Origin: Massilibacillus massiliensis | GTDB lineage: Bacteria > Bacillota > Negativicutes > FLKF01 | Assembly (NCBI RefSeq): GCF_900086705.1 | Contig: NZ_LT575483.1 | Location: forward strand, 2,555,189-2,619,188 | DNA: 64,000 nucleotides | Direction: 5' to 3' | Shown: piece after piece, positions 8,598 to 17,738 of the stretch | Layout of the letters: each line of letters begins with the position of its first letter | How positions within the stretch are numbered: the stretch's first letter is position 1 | Translations under genes and position numbers: made by a program | The notes under the pieces: model-generated | What the model saw: the letters and a program-made list of their open reading frames with translations, nothing else | The model's database searches: none | Told to the model about the DNA's origin: nothing

Positions 8598-9023
8598 CTA
8601 GTCAACTGTTATATCGGTAAACTTATCAGCTCTCTGTCGTAGAGTAAGAGAAAAATCACCCATGCCAGCACCGGTAGAATGCCTCTCGCTATAATCAATA
8701 ACAAAGGCATTAGGGAAATGTATTGTCCGAAAAGTATAGTCAGCAGAAACTATTTTGACAGTTACATCACGATATGCATCTGCGTTTTGGGCTGTAACTA
8801 ACGACCATCTGAATAATTTCAGGGTTTCTTTGTCTTCTAGAGCCATGTTATTATGAGTAAGTTTCCCAGTTATACACAATGTAGACGCCACACTACTTGA
8901 CTTAGCCATGGAGTTATTAGGCGTAGCTATATCAACGTTTACAGAAGTAATTTTTATACTGATTTCTGAATCTTTGCCTTTAACTAACAATATAGATGAT
9001 TCTGCTTCCACTAAAAAACACAT
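8598..9023 (-). CDS. Beta-rich protein, faintly tail-tube/Hcp-like
   Basis: 141 residues, no signal peptide or membrane segment, strongly beta-patterned (SEISIKITSVNVDIATP, VTVKIVSADYTFRTI) and ending FVIDYSERHSTGAGMGDFSLTLRQRADK. That ending recalls Hcp/tail-tube-like proteins annotated in some Firmicutes, but I cannot confirm it. It is the first gene of the minus-strand trio 9023-7247, with the amidase following after ~220 bases. GAAGG sits almost on the ATG, so the true start may be a few codons downstream. Confidence 0.5.
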   Translation of the reverse strand: MCFLVEAESSILLVKGKDSEISIKITSVNVDIATPNNSMAKSSSVASTLCITGKLTHNNMALEDKETLKLFRWSLVTAQNADAYRDVTVKIVSADYTFRTIHFPNAFVIDYSERHSTGAGMGDFSLTLRQRADKFTDITVD

Positions 9024-9125
9024 CCTTCAATCATTTATTACAATTTATTCATTATTATACAACATATACTAAAAAAATCAATTCTTTTTGCGCATCAGAA
9101 AGAAACGTATATAGTTAACTCGTAT

Positions 9126-9727
9126 TTTATTCTGATGCCAATGGTCACGTGCTGCAAGTGCCTTTTGAACTTCACGAAGAGAACGGAAAATATAGAATTG
9201 TTTGTGGAACAGAGTTTAATGCAGTAATAGATAAAATTCAAAAGTACCGCAAAGCGCTTGATGCCTTTCCTGATCTCGCAAATCAGGATGGCATTCAATC
9301 GATATTAACAATAGAAGTGATAGACTTTTTAGCAAATGTTCCAGAAGATGGGTCGGTAGAAAATTCTAATTGGGTTGTACGGGATGGAAAAGCAAAGTCA
9401 ACATCTTTCTATCTTCCTGTAAAGATTACGGCAGCAGTAGGAAATAACACGAATGAAGGATTGCGTGCAATTGACGTTGCTGTAGTTTATCGGGATAAAC
9501 AGACGAATCAGGTTATTTATGTTGATCGTATTAATGCGTCTATTAAGAAAGATCCCGTGAAATCGCAGGAAATACGGCATGTTACTTTTGAAGATAGCGT
9601 AAATCTAGTCTTAGCAGTCGCAATTAAAAGTGGTAAAGCGAAAGTAGCCGAAGTATATCCGATGAAAGTGGTCTATGAGGGTGGACGGGCTTTAAAATTA
9701 TTGGGAGTTCAGATTCCAAAGCTATGA
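9126..9727 (+). pseudogene. Duplicated 3' end of the 5509 membrane-protein gene
   Basis: From TTTTATTCTGATGCC onward it repeats 6380-6981 with about 35 differences in 600 bases by eye. The frame stays open to its own stop, but it begins mid-gene with no promoter or membrane segments, so it is most likely a dead duplicate rather than a 192-residue protein. The duplication continues into hairpin repeat D just as the parent continues into C. Confidence 0.85.
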
Positions 9728-9739
9728 CATGCAGATGAA

Positions 9740-9955
9740 GGGGGGCTCTGTCTGTTAGGAGACTTCTGACTTGAACTTTATAAATCATTAATAAATAACG
9801 AATTAGGTCAGTGTTATGCTAAATAGAATATAAAAAGTAAAAAGGAGACTCCTGCTGAATTTTGTATGAATTTGGCAGGAGTTTTGAGCTTTTATGAGAA
9901 TATGTAAATTTAATAACAAAAATTGATGGGAAGAGAACGTCAGGCTGTGCGAAAA
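9740..9955 (+). repeat. Hairpin repeat, copy D (long form)
   Basis: Upstream block ACTTCTGACTTGAAC at 9769, AATAGAATATAAAAAG, then the hairpin from 9848 with GGCAGGAGTTTTG, then GAGAATATGTAAATTTAATA and GATGGGAAGAGAACGTC. It accounts for nearly all of the gene-free stretch 9728-10049 and lies before the dGTPase operon. Confidence 0.85.
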
Positions 9956-10049
9956 TACTAAAGGCACCGATTTAAAATTTTAGTTTAACAATTTGAGTTC
10001 ATGTTTTTGCGGTGTTTAAAATAGAGGATGTTGAAATGAGTGAGAGCAT

Positions 10050-10760
10050 ATGAAATTAGACAATATTGAGTTATATAATAAACTTAAAGAAAAGAATGTT
10101 TCTTATTTATATCACGCAAATAGTTTAACAACTTCACTTGGTTTTATTAAAAATGGAGGCTTGTTTTCAAGAGGGGAAATGGAACGTAGAAATATAAATC
10201 AAACAGAGCAAGATAGTGATTATGTAGATAGAAAGTATAATGTGTGGGATGATATTTTTTTAGATACAGTTGACTTACATGGATATATATATTCCCAATA
10301 TTCGAGACAAAACATATATGGACCAGTATTATTTATATTAAAATCTGAACTGTTAAGAGATTGTCAATTTAATAATAGTTGGATAACTACCGATAACCCA
10401 ACCAATTGGTATAAAAATGGAGATACAAAGATATATTTTGATACGATCGAAAGATATATTAATGTCATGAATGACAATAGACAACAAAAAATGATCACAA
10501 TTCGTAATATTAATAATCCAATTCCTTTTAACGAATATTTAGATCATATTGAGTTAGATAATCCCCAAAGATGCTTTAATGAATCGAATATTAGTGCATA
10601 TCAATATGCATATAAGAGCTTGGAAGATGCTGTTACTACAGCAGGCTTAAAAGTTAATATTTTTGAACATAGATGTAATAGTAATTGTTTTTGCAAGAAC
10701 AATTATAAAGCAATGAATAAAATAAAATTTAATAAATATTTTTTGTATGCAGATAATTAA
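10050..10760 (+). CDS. Unknown protein, first gene of dGTPase cassette
   Basis: 236 residues, very AT-rich coding. The opening SYLYHANSLTTSLGFIKNGGLFSRG superficially resembles the N-terminal NAD-binding strand and loop of ADP-ribosyltransferases such as DarT (H-x-T then IL..GL), but the match is by eye only and a catalytic Glu cannot be assigned. It is followed after 23 bases by the dGTPase-like gene and then a nucleotidyltransferase, so the three appear to be one operon between repeats D and E. Confidence 0.6.
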   Translation: MKLDNIELYNKLKEKNVSYLYHANSLTTSLGFIKNGGLFSRGEMERRNINQTEQDSDYVDRKYNVWDDIFLDTVDLHGYIYSQYSRQNIYGPVLFILKSELLRDCQFNNSWITTDNPTNWYKNGDTKIYFDTIERYINVMNDNRQQKMITIRNINNPIPFNEYLDHIELDNPQRCFNESNISAYQYAYKSLEDAVTTAGLKVNIFEHRCNSNCFCKNNYKAMNKIKFNKYFLYADN

Positions 10761-10783
10761 GTAAAGTTGTGGAGGAAGACATA

Positions 10784-12181
10784 ATGAAATATGATTGGCA
10801 TAAATTACTTTCAACAAAAAGACAACGTCCATCGAGATCTACAAAAGCAACACATCGAAATGAATTTGATAAAGATTATGATAGAATAATTTCTTCTTCA
10901 TCTGTGAGGCGTTTACAAGATAAGGCGCAAGTTTTTCCTTTGCAAGAAAATGATTTCACGAGAACAAGATTAACGCACTCACTAGAAGCGTCAGCTATTG
11001 CTAGATCTTTAGGTTTAGCTATAGGTGATAAATTGTATAAAAGAAATAAACTTAGTATTGAGAGTAAATATGAATTATCTTCATTGTTGGCAGTAGCAGG
11101 CTTAATTCATGATTTAGGAAATCCTCCGTTTGGTCATTATGGAGAAACTATTATTAGACAGTGGTTTAAAAAATGGTTTAATGAAAATGAGGATAATATA
11201 AAAAATGATATTAATAAAGAAAAATCGGATTTAATACTATTTGAAGGAAATGCTCAAACTTTAAGAATTGTATCAAAATTACAGTTTATGAATGATCAAT
11301 ATGGAGTGAATTTTACATATGGAACTCTAGCATCTATTATAAAATATCCATGGGATTCCAATTCTAAAAAAGCAACAGATAAAAACAAATTTGGGTATTT
11401 TGTGTGTGAAAACGATCTTGTAAAAGATATTTATAAAGAGACTGGTACAGGGATGGAAAATAATAAAAATCCTATAACATATATATTGGAAGCTGCAGAT
11501 GATATATCGTATATTTTAGCTGATATTGAGGATGGTGTGAAAAAAGGTCTTATTAAATGGGATAGCATATATGAAGAAATAAAAAAAGAGTATAGTTCTT
11601 ATAGTGATGATATCAAGAGGTGTTTTGATGATTTAGACGAAAAAAGAAAACGAAACAAAGATAATAATGTTCCAGATCATCAGTTAATTGATATGCAGAA
11701 TTTTAAAGTGAACATACAAGGAATTCTAATTATTGATTGTGTGGATACTTTTATAAAAAAATACGATTTAATTATGAATGGAACAATGCAAGATGACTTA
11801 TTAAAAAATGGAAAATTCAATTTGTTAGTAAAAAAATTAAAGGATATTACTTATGATTATTGCTTTAAATGTAAAGAAGTATTAACATTAGAATTAGTTG
11901 GTGAAACTGTAATTTGTGGATTGTTAGATTTATTTGTACCGGCTATTGCGTTAAAAAAAGAGGAACCTAACTTTAATAGTAAAGAAGGTAAATTGTATAG
12001 TCTTATTTCTGAGAATTTTAAATATATATGTTGGTTAGATAAAAATGGGAAAAAGAATAAAACATTTAAGGATCTTGGTTTATATGAAAAACTTTTATTA
12101 ATTACAGATTTTGTTACAGGTATGACAGATTCTTATGCGGTAAATTTATATAAAAGACTGATTGGGGTTAATTTACCCTAA
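10784..12181 (+). CDS. dGTP triphosphohydrolase-like HD protein
   Basis: 465 residues of the deoxyguanosinetriphosphatase family: N-terminal SSSVRRLQDKAQVFPL, metal-binding H in RLTHSLEAS (about residue 65), the H-D pair in AGLIHDLGNPPFGHYGE (109-110) and the later Asp in EAADDISYILADIEDG. The enzyme class hydrolyses dNTPs to nucleosides and triphosphate; bacterial members are known to starve phages of dNTPs. Start ATG 10784 has GGAGG nine bases upstream. It is the middle gene of a three-gene operon beside an OLD nuclease, which suggests defence. Confidence 0.9.
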   Translation: MKYDWHKLLSTKRQRPSRSTKATHRNEFDKDYDRIISSSSVRRLQDKAQVFPLQENDFTRTRLTHSLEASAIARSLGLAIGDKLYKRNKLSIESKYELSSLLAVAGLIHDLGNPPFGHYGETIIRQWFKKWFNENEDNIKNDINKEKSDLILFEGNAQTLRIVSKLQFMNDQYGVNFTYGTLASIIKYPWDSNSKKATDKNKFGYFVCENDLVKDIYKETGTGMENNKNPITYILEAADDISYILADIEDGVKKGLIKWDSIYEEIKKEYSSYSDDIKRCFDDLDEKRKRNKDNNVPDHQLIDMQNFKVNIQGILIIDCVDTFIKKYDLIMNGTMQDDLLKNGKFNLLVKKLKDITYDYCFKCKEVLTLELVGETVICGLLDLFVPAIALKKEEPNFNSKEGKLYSLISENFKYICWLDKNGKKNKTFKDLGLYEKLLLITDFVTGMTDSYAVNLYKRLIGVNLP

Positions 12182-12193
12182 AAGGAGATTAAT

Positions 12194-12880
12194 ATGAAAT
12201 ATAGTGACTTGTTTGAGGATTTTTATAAGTTGATGCGTCAATTTCCAAATGCTGATAGACTACTACATAAATTAAATAAAGATAATGAGTTGTTTTTATT
12301 TGGAGGATGTGTTAGGTCTTATTTAAAAAACAACTTCAATAAGATGCCTAGAGATTTTGATATTGTTTTAAAAAAGAATAAAGTAAATGATATTGAAAAT
12401 ATATTCAAAGATTACCAATATACGAAAAATCGATTTGGTGGTTTTAAAATAAAAGTCGATAATTTAGATTTTGATATTTGGGAAATAGAGAATACCTGGG
12501 CGTTTAAAGAGAAAAAAGTTCAACTAAGTGAAAAAAATTTATGTGAAACAGTATATCTTAATATAGACGCAATAGTATATGATTTGAATAAAAAAAAGTA
12601 TTATCAGAAAGTATTTAAAGATGCTATGCATAGCAAATGTCTTGATATTGTATTGGCTGACAACCCTTATATAACATTAAATCTTTTGCGTACCATTATT
12701 TATAAAAGAGAATATGAGATGTCATTATCTAATAAACTTAAAAATCAATTTGTTGCCTTTGCTAATAAATATGATGACTTTAGTAAACTTTTGTATGATG
12801 TACAAATTGATCATTATAAAGAAGAAAAAATATCAATTAATGAAATTAATAAAGAAATAAGTAATATAGTATATGCTTAA
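12194..12880 (+). CDS. Nucleotidyltransferase (poly(A) polymerase-head type)
   Basis: 228 residues. LFLFGGCVRSYL (GG-x-V-R, about 36-40) and PRDFDIVLK (D-x-D, about 53-58) are the nucleotide- and metal-binding motifs of the CCA-adding/poly(A) polymerase head domain. It is only about half the length of a tRNA CCA enzyme and lacks an obvious RNA-binding tail, so a housekeeping role is unlikely. It starts 12 bases after the dGTPase gene with AAAGGAG upstream. Substrate unknown; a toxin or defence role is inference. Confidence 0.75.
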   Translation: MKYSDLFEDFYKLMRQFPNADRLLHKLNKDNELFLFGGCVRSYLKNNFNKMPRDFDIVLKKNKVNDIENIFKDYQYTKNRFGGFKIKVDNLDFDIWEIENTWAFKEKKVQLSEKNLCETVYLNIDAIVYDLNKKKYYQKVFKDAMHSKCLDIVLADNPYITLNLLRTIIYKREYEMSLSNKLKNQFVAFANKYDDFSKLLYDVQIDHYKEEKISINEINKEISNIVYA

Positions 12881-12984
12881 TTATATAGTGAATTATATAT
12901 GTATATAACTAAACGTATTTCGTGTTCTTTATTGTCAAAACCAATTCTGAATTTTATTTCTATGAATAGTTGACAAAGCTTTAA

Positions 12985-13110
12985 TAAAGACTGGCGGTGA
13001 TACCGCTAAATAGAATATAAACACTATAAAGGAAACTCCTGCTGGATTTTGTATGAATTTGGCAGGAGTTTTGAGCTTTTATGAGAATATGTAAGTCTAA
13101 TAGATAAAAA
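12985..13110 (+). repeat. Hairpin repeat, copy E
   Basis: CTAAATAGAATATAAAC at 13005 leads into the hairpin at 13035-13071 (ACTCCTGCTGGATTT ... GGCAGGAGTTTTG) and GAGCTTTTATGAGAATATG, the same order as D. The distal block is diverged. Together with AT-rich sequence of no evident function it fills the gap 12881-13191 between the nucleotidyltransferase and OLD genes. Confidence 0.85.
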
Positions 13111-14111
13111 GTGGTTTATGTGGGTGGTAGGATTGTTTTGTTTGATCTGGTAGAAAAATTTTTATGAATAGCTAATTTAGGAGGGGATAGTGTGCTACTA
13201 AAAAAAGTAAGTATTAATAAATATAAAAGTTATTTGACTTCTCAAAGTTTTGAAGTTGAAAATGGAATAACGCGTATAGTCGGCAAAAATGAGTCTGGTA
13301 AAACAGCAATTCTTGAAGCGTTAGCGAAATTTAATTATTTTGAAGCTGATGAAGACTTTAAATATAATGAAACCTTGGACTATCCAAGAAATGAATTAAA
13401 GGCATATCAAAGAGAAGGTGCCTCTGCTGTTGTCGTAAGTTGTGAATTTCAAATAGATAAAGACTTAATTGATATTATACAAGAAGACTTGGGTCAGAAT
13501 ATCTTAAAAAATATGAGTTTTACAAAAGATATGAAATATGATGGCAGGGGAACTATTGTAGGTATTAATACGGATTTTTCTAATTTTACGAAACATATTG
13601 TTATAACATATAAGCCAAATGGAGATTTAGCAGCAGAAATTGAGCAATGTACTGACTTTGATTCATTAATCGAATATTGTTCACAACATCCAGAGGAACT
13701 AAAAACACTTAATGATAAACTAGGCGAGATTAGTAGTATTGTTCAGGAAAAATCGTGGAGTAATAAGCTGGACTGTTATGTATATTATAAATACATCTGC
13801 AATGAAATACCTAAATTTTGGTATTTTGATGAATATTATTCTATGCCATCAAGAATTGATATAAATTCGATAATAGAGAAAAATGCAAATAAGATTTTAA
13901 GTAAAGAAGAATATAGTACAATAACGGCGCTATTAGATCTAGCTAATCTAAATATTAATGAATTGTCAAATGAAAACAATTTTGAATCTTTTAAAGCGGA
14001 ACTGGAGGCTACTTCAAATGGTATTACAGACGAAATGTTTGAATACTGGTCAACAAATGATAATCTTGAAATAAGATTTGAAGTAGAGCATGAGTCAACA
14101 GGGAAGAAGTA

Positions 14112-14119
14112 TTTAAATA
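14112..14119. repeat. Target-site duplication, left
   Basis: TTTAAATA directly precedes the inverted-repeat end GGGAGTGT of the IS256 element and is repeated directly after its other end. Confidence 0.95.
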
Positions 14120-15480
14120 GGGAGTGTCAAGAATTTTGTGTAACAAGATTAAAAGTGTTGTTCATATTTTTGAAAAATCGGCTGAATCCTAGTATCAATT
14201 GAAAGTTGGTTTCGAACCATAGACCAATTGAGAACTGGGCGATCATGCCATTTTTTATAAAGTTCTGTAACTCGTAAATACAATACTTTCAGTATGGCGT
14301 TTTCATTTGGAAACGCTCCTTTTTTTGTCACTTTTCGGAAACTTGAATTCACGCTTTCTATGGCATTTGTTGTGTACATAATCTTTCGCACTGCACTACC
14401 GTAATTAAAAAGCTGCTCTATATGTGAGAAATTCCGTTCCCATACGCTAACGGCTCCAGGATAGTTTGCCCACGCCACTTTAAATCGCTCAAATTCCGCA
14501 ATTGCCGCTTTTAAACTTGAAGCTCCATATACTTTCTTTAACTGGGCTGTAAATCCCTTATAGTCCTTACTTGGAACATATTTTATAGAATTTCTTATTA
14601 AATGCACGATACATCTCTGTACATTTACGTCTTTAAATATTGCTTTAGCTCCATCTTCTAATCCGCTCAATCCATCCATACAGATGAATCCGATATCTTG
14701 TATTCCTCTAGCCTTGAGCTCATCGAAGATTTGCATCCAGGTATGCTTACTTTCATTTTCATTGATCCATAATCCTAAGATATCTTTATGACCATCCATG
14801 TTGTACCCAAGAATCGTATAAACTGCGCAACTCTTAACTTCATAATCTTTTCGAATTGTCACGTACATGCAGTCGACAAAAACAAATGGATAGAATGGAT
14901 TTAAGGGACGTTTTTGCCATTGATCGAGCTCTTCTAATATTTTATCTGTGATGATTGAAATTTGTTCATGAGATATTTCAAAACCATAGATATCTTCAAT
15001 CGTTGCGGCTATATCTCGTTGACTGAGTCCACGCGCATACATCGCTAAAACTTTTTGCTCAATGTCAGATACATTGGTTTTATGTTTGGGTATAATTTGT
15101 GGCTTAAAAGTCGCTTGACGATCACGCGGAACATCAATTGGAATAGAACCCAAAGAACTTTTAAGAGTTTTTTGTGAATACCCATTACGACGATTTGAGG
15201 ATTCTTTTTCACCACGATCATTACTTGAATAACCAAGATGGTGATCTAATTCACCTTTTAGCATTGCTTGGAACATCGGTCCGAAAATATCTTTTAAGGC
15301 ATTTTGCATATCTTCGACAGATTTTGGTTGATATTTTGCAATAATTTCTTGGGCAAGCTGTTCTTGTTCAGAGTTTTTTCTAGCCATTTTTTCGTCCTTT
15401 TCGTGTTTAATATTTTTTATTATCCAATATTAAAATAATCTGTGCAAGTTTTATACTTACACAGATTATTTTACACTCCC
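14120..15480 (-). mobile_element. IS256-family insertion sequence, complete copy
   Basis: 1361 bp. The ends are imperfect inverted repeats: GGGAGTGTCAAGAATT on the left and the complement of AATTATTTTACACTCCC-like sequence on the right, sharing GGGAGTGT and a nearby TGTGTAA. An 8-bp TTTAAATA duplication flanks it, the size expected for IS256. It encodes one transposase and inserted into an OLD-family nuclease gene. Its right 434 bases are identical to the partial copy at the left edge. Confidence 0.96.
14149..15387 (-). CDS. IS256-family (Mutator-type) transposase
   Basis: 412 residues, the normal length for the family. Catalytic landmarks of the DDE/Mutator class are present: FVDCMYVTIRKDYEVKS (first Asp), GFICMDGLSGLEDG (second Asp), VQRCIVHLIRNS (the C-x2-H signature) and the late TTNAIESVNSSFRK (Glu). 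It catalyses cut or copy movement of the element. Frame intact, so the element is potentially active. Confidence 0.97.
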   Translation of the reverse strand: MARKNSEQEQLAQEIIAKYQPKSVEDMQNALKDIFGPMFQAMLKGELDHHLGYSSNDRGEKESSNRRNGYSQKTLKSSLGSIPIDVPRDRQATFKPQIIPKHKTNVSDIEQKVLAMYARGLSQRDIAATIEDIYGFEISHEQISIITDKILEELDQWQKRPLNPFYPFVFVDCMYVTIRKDYEVKSCAVYTILGYNMDGHKDILGLWINENESKHTWMQIFDELKARGIQDIGFICMDGLSGLEDGAKAIFKDVNVQRCIVHLIRNSIKYVPSKDYKGFTAQLKKVYGASSLKAAIAEFERFKVAWANYPGAVSVWERNFSHIEQLFNYGSAVRKIMYTTNAIESVNSSFRKVTKKGAFPNENAILKVLYLRVTELYKKWHDRPVLNWSMVRNQLSIDTRIQPIFQKYEQHF

Positions 15481-15488
15481 TTTAAATA
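15481..15488. repeat. Target-site duplication, right
   Basis: TTTAAATA follows the right inverted-repeat end ACACTCCC, matching 14112-14119. Confidence 0.95.
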
Positions 15489-16605
15489 TACGCATTTATA
15501 ATAAAAAGCATAGGGTATCATTACCCCTTAAGAATCGTAGTAAGGGATTTATATGGTTCTTTTCTTTTTTGGTTTGGTTCAGCCGAATACAAGGTAAAAA
15601 GAGCTGTAGGTACATTCTTTTACTTGATGAGCCGGGATTAAGTCTTCATGCTGCTGCTCAATCGGATTTATTGAGATTTATTCAAGAAAAATTAGCACCA
15701 GATTATCAAGTAATTTATACAACTCATTCTCCATTTATGATTGACCCTAGAAAATTAAATGAAATTAGGACCGTATTTGATTCGCAGAATGTGAAAATAG
15801 GTAGTGTTATATCGGATGCAATTCAAGAAAAAGATCCAGCTACAATTTTTCCGTTACAAGCGGCTTTAGGCTATGATATAGCACAGAATCTTTTTATATC
15901 ATCAAAAAGTTTAATTGTTGAAGGTGTGTCAGATTTGATGTATTTAACTGCAATTTCAGAGGAATTGAAATTGCAAGGTAAAGTTGGATTAGATGAAGAT
16001 ATAACAATAGTTCCGGTTGGCGGAATGGATAAAGTAGCTACTTTTATTTCTTTGCTTAGAGGACAAAAGTTGTGTATAGGATGTTTATTAGATAATTTTA
16101 CGGATGCTAAAGGAAAGCAAAAAATTGATGATTTAATTCGAGATAAAATAATAAAAGAAAAGAATATAAGATATTTTGGCGAATTTGCTCAATTGTCTAC
16201 CGGTTATGCAGATTTAGAAGATATGTTTATGAAAACTGAGTATATAAATTTATTTAATAAGGCCTTTGCTAAAACTTATTCAGCAATCGATAATTCTAAT
16301 ATTGTTCTACAAGATAAACCTATACTTATGCAAATCAATAAAATTATTAAAAAAGATCGATTTAATCATTATCTACCTGCAAATGAATTTTTAAAAATAA
16401 TTGATAAGAAGAGTTGTCTTTCTGAAGATACTTTTAATAAATTCTCATTGATGTTTAGTGAACTCAATAAGTTATTTTAATTGATTGATTTTTAGATAGT
16501 TTTATAAGTGAAATCTAAAATTAAATGGTTTTTGCTGTGTTGTAAAAGAATCCATTATTATAACAAATAAATTTAAAGACAACTAAATATATATATGCAT
16601 CGGAC

Positions 16606-16646
16606 AAAAAGGTGAGCAGAATAAAAATTATTCTGCTCACCTTTTT
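16606..16646. terminator. Bidirectional hairpin terminator
   Basis: Perfect 19-bp stem (AAAAAGGTGAGCAGAATAA and complement) with an AAA loop and T-runs on both strands, between the OLD fragment and the XRE remnant. The stretch 16481-16605 before it is AT-rich with nothing else recognisable. Confidence 0.9.
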
Positions 16647-16662
16647 TGTCGTGCCTACCGTC

Positions 16663-16835
16663 TTATTTAATTTCATATTTATAGCAAAGAATTTTAAAAT
16701 AAATCCAATTCTTTTTATGCATAATAGGGAAGTAAATCTATTTCACTAGCATTTGGTCCCTATCTCCGGAAAAGAATTCAGATGATGATATTATGAACCC
16801 TTCACAAATTTTATAAAGCCTAGGAACTTGTGACA
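16663..16835 (-). pseudogene. Remnant of XRE-type regulator (C-terminal part)
   Basis: Read on the minus strand it gives ISSSEFFSGDRDQ, a stop, then IYFPIMHKKNWIYFKILCYKYEIK, which aligns with the tail of the intact regulator at 24081-24377 (AEFFSEDEDPN ... KKELALFKEFLFYKYGIK). The N-terminal HTH is missing and an internal stop is present, so this is a decayed paralogue. Confidence 0.75.
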
Positions 16836-16870
16836 AGTATTATCTTCTTATGCTACTATCAGTTTAGTCT

Positions 16871-17203
16871 TTAGACATTTTTATTGTTTTCTTTGTAATG
16901 TATATAAGATTCGATTTCTTTACGATCTGTATTAGACAGGGTATTGATTTTGTGTAGTAAGTTTAAATCGTTTTTAGATATTTCATACGTAGATTTTGCA
17001 GTATGGATTCTATTGAATAGGGAATCAATGCTAACTTCGAAATAATCAGCGATAACGATTAAAGTTTCTAAGGACGGTTGCTTTTTGCCCGATTCGTAAT
17101 AGGCAATTGTACTTTGTGAAACATTTAATAATTTTCCTAATACATCTTGTGTGATAGCACGATGTTCTCTTAACCTACGGAGATTTTCTCCAAATTGTTT
17201 CAT
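16871..17203 (-). CDS. XRE family transcriptional regulator
   Basis: 110 residues with an N-terminal Cro/CI-type helix-turn-helix (LREHRAITQDVLGKLLNVSQSTIAYYESGKKQPS) and a short C-terminal tail of unknown role. I start at ATG 17203 (MKQFGENL) because GAAGG is 8 bases upstream; the GTG three codons earlier overlaps that site. Same strand as the next XRE gene, with about 95 bases between them. The controlled genes are not evident. Confidence 0.88.
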   Translation of the reverse strand: MKQFGENLRRLREHRAITQDVLGKLLNVSQSTIAYYESGKKQPSLETLIVIADYFEVSIDSLFNRIHTAKSTYEISKNDLNLLHKINTLSNTDRKEIESYIHYKENNKNV

Positions 17204-17298
17204 TACGATCACCTTCTTAACTCTATTATAATATGACTAAAAGTAATATTGAAATTATAAAAATAAGAGCAAGAGAAATCGCTGCGATTTTCTTGCTC

Positions 17299-17661
17299 TT
17301 ATTTTTGTTTGGCATTCCAAAATATAATATCTAGAGTTGCCTTAAGTTTTGCTTTATCTTCGTTACTTAACGGAATGCCGTGCCAAAGAAGGTTTGGTTC
17401 ATTAAGAATTTTGTTGAGGTTTACAGGAGGTTTTTCTTTTGAAGAAAGTGACGATGATGTTATGTTAATGTCTCCTGCTAAGTAGTCTATGGTTACGTTG
17501 AAGAAGTTAGCAAGTTGTCGTATCGTTGCTAAGTCTGGTTCACGTTTATTTATTTCATATAAGGATAATCGAGATCTAGAAATATTAGTTAATTGTGCTA
17601 ATTCTTTTTGTGTTAATGAATTACGCTCCCGTAATTCAGACAATCGTTCGCCAAAAGACAT
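17299..17661 (-). CDS. XRE family transcriptional regulator
   Basis: 120 residues: HTH in the first 65 (LRERNSLTQKELAQLTNISRSRLSLYEINKREPD) and a C-terminal region containing NLLWHGIPLSNEDKAKLKATLDIIFWNAK, typical of Firmicutes phage- or toxin-linked repressors. GGAG stands before the ATG. It is divergent from the XRE gene at 17810; a strong inverted repeat between them is a candidate operator. Confidence 0.88.
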   Translation of the reverse strand: MSFGERLSELRERNSLTQKELAQLTNISRSRLSLYEINKREPDLATIRQLANFFNVTIDYLAGDINITSSSLSSKEKPPVNLNKILNEPNLLWHGIPLSNEDKAKLKATLDIIFWNAKQK

Positions 17662-17691
17662 ATAATCAACTCCTATACATAATTATATGTT

Positions 17692-17727
17692 ACATTTAGA
17701 AGCATTTAAATATTTGCTTCTAAATGT
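17692..17727. promoter_or_regulatory. Perfect inverted repeat, likely XRE operator
   Basis: 13-bp arms ACATTTAGAAGCA and its complement around a 10-base AT-rich centre, between two divergent XRE genes and 12 bases upstream of a consensus -35 box. Confidence 0.6.
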
Positions 17728-17738
17728 TGCTAAAAATA

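Larger units (their letters stand above)
13192..16480 (+). pseudogene. OLD-family ATPase/TOPRIM nuclease, split by IS256
   Basis: Removing the insertion sequence and one copy of the 8-base target repeat joins 13192-14119 to 15489-16480 in frame: 1920 bases, 639 residues. The N-terminal half is an SMC/ABC-type ATPase (Walker A GKNESGKTA, about 31-39). The second half begins with the joined NRSKGFIWFFSFLVWF and Walker B ILLLDEPGLSLHA, then a TOPRIM domain (SLIVEGVSDLMYL, VPVGGMDKV, LLDN). OLD proteins are antiphage nucleases. Start is GTG with AGGAGG upstream. As it stands the gene is interrupted; the downstream fragment alone lacks Walker A. Confidence 0.92.

Noticed and set aside
9149-9727. 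Independent 192-residue protein
   Set aside because: It is a near copy of the last third of the 5509 gene with no start signals of its own; listed as a pseudogene.
2496-13110. Classical integron attC sites
   Set aside because: The repeats lack recognisable GTTRRRY/RYYYAAC core pairs at the stem ends and no tyrosine integron integrase is in the window, so I call them only cassette-like.
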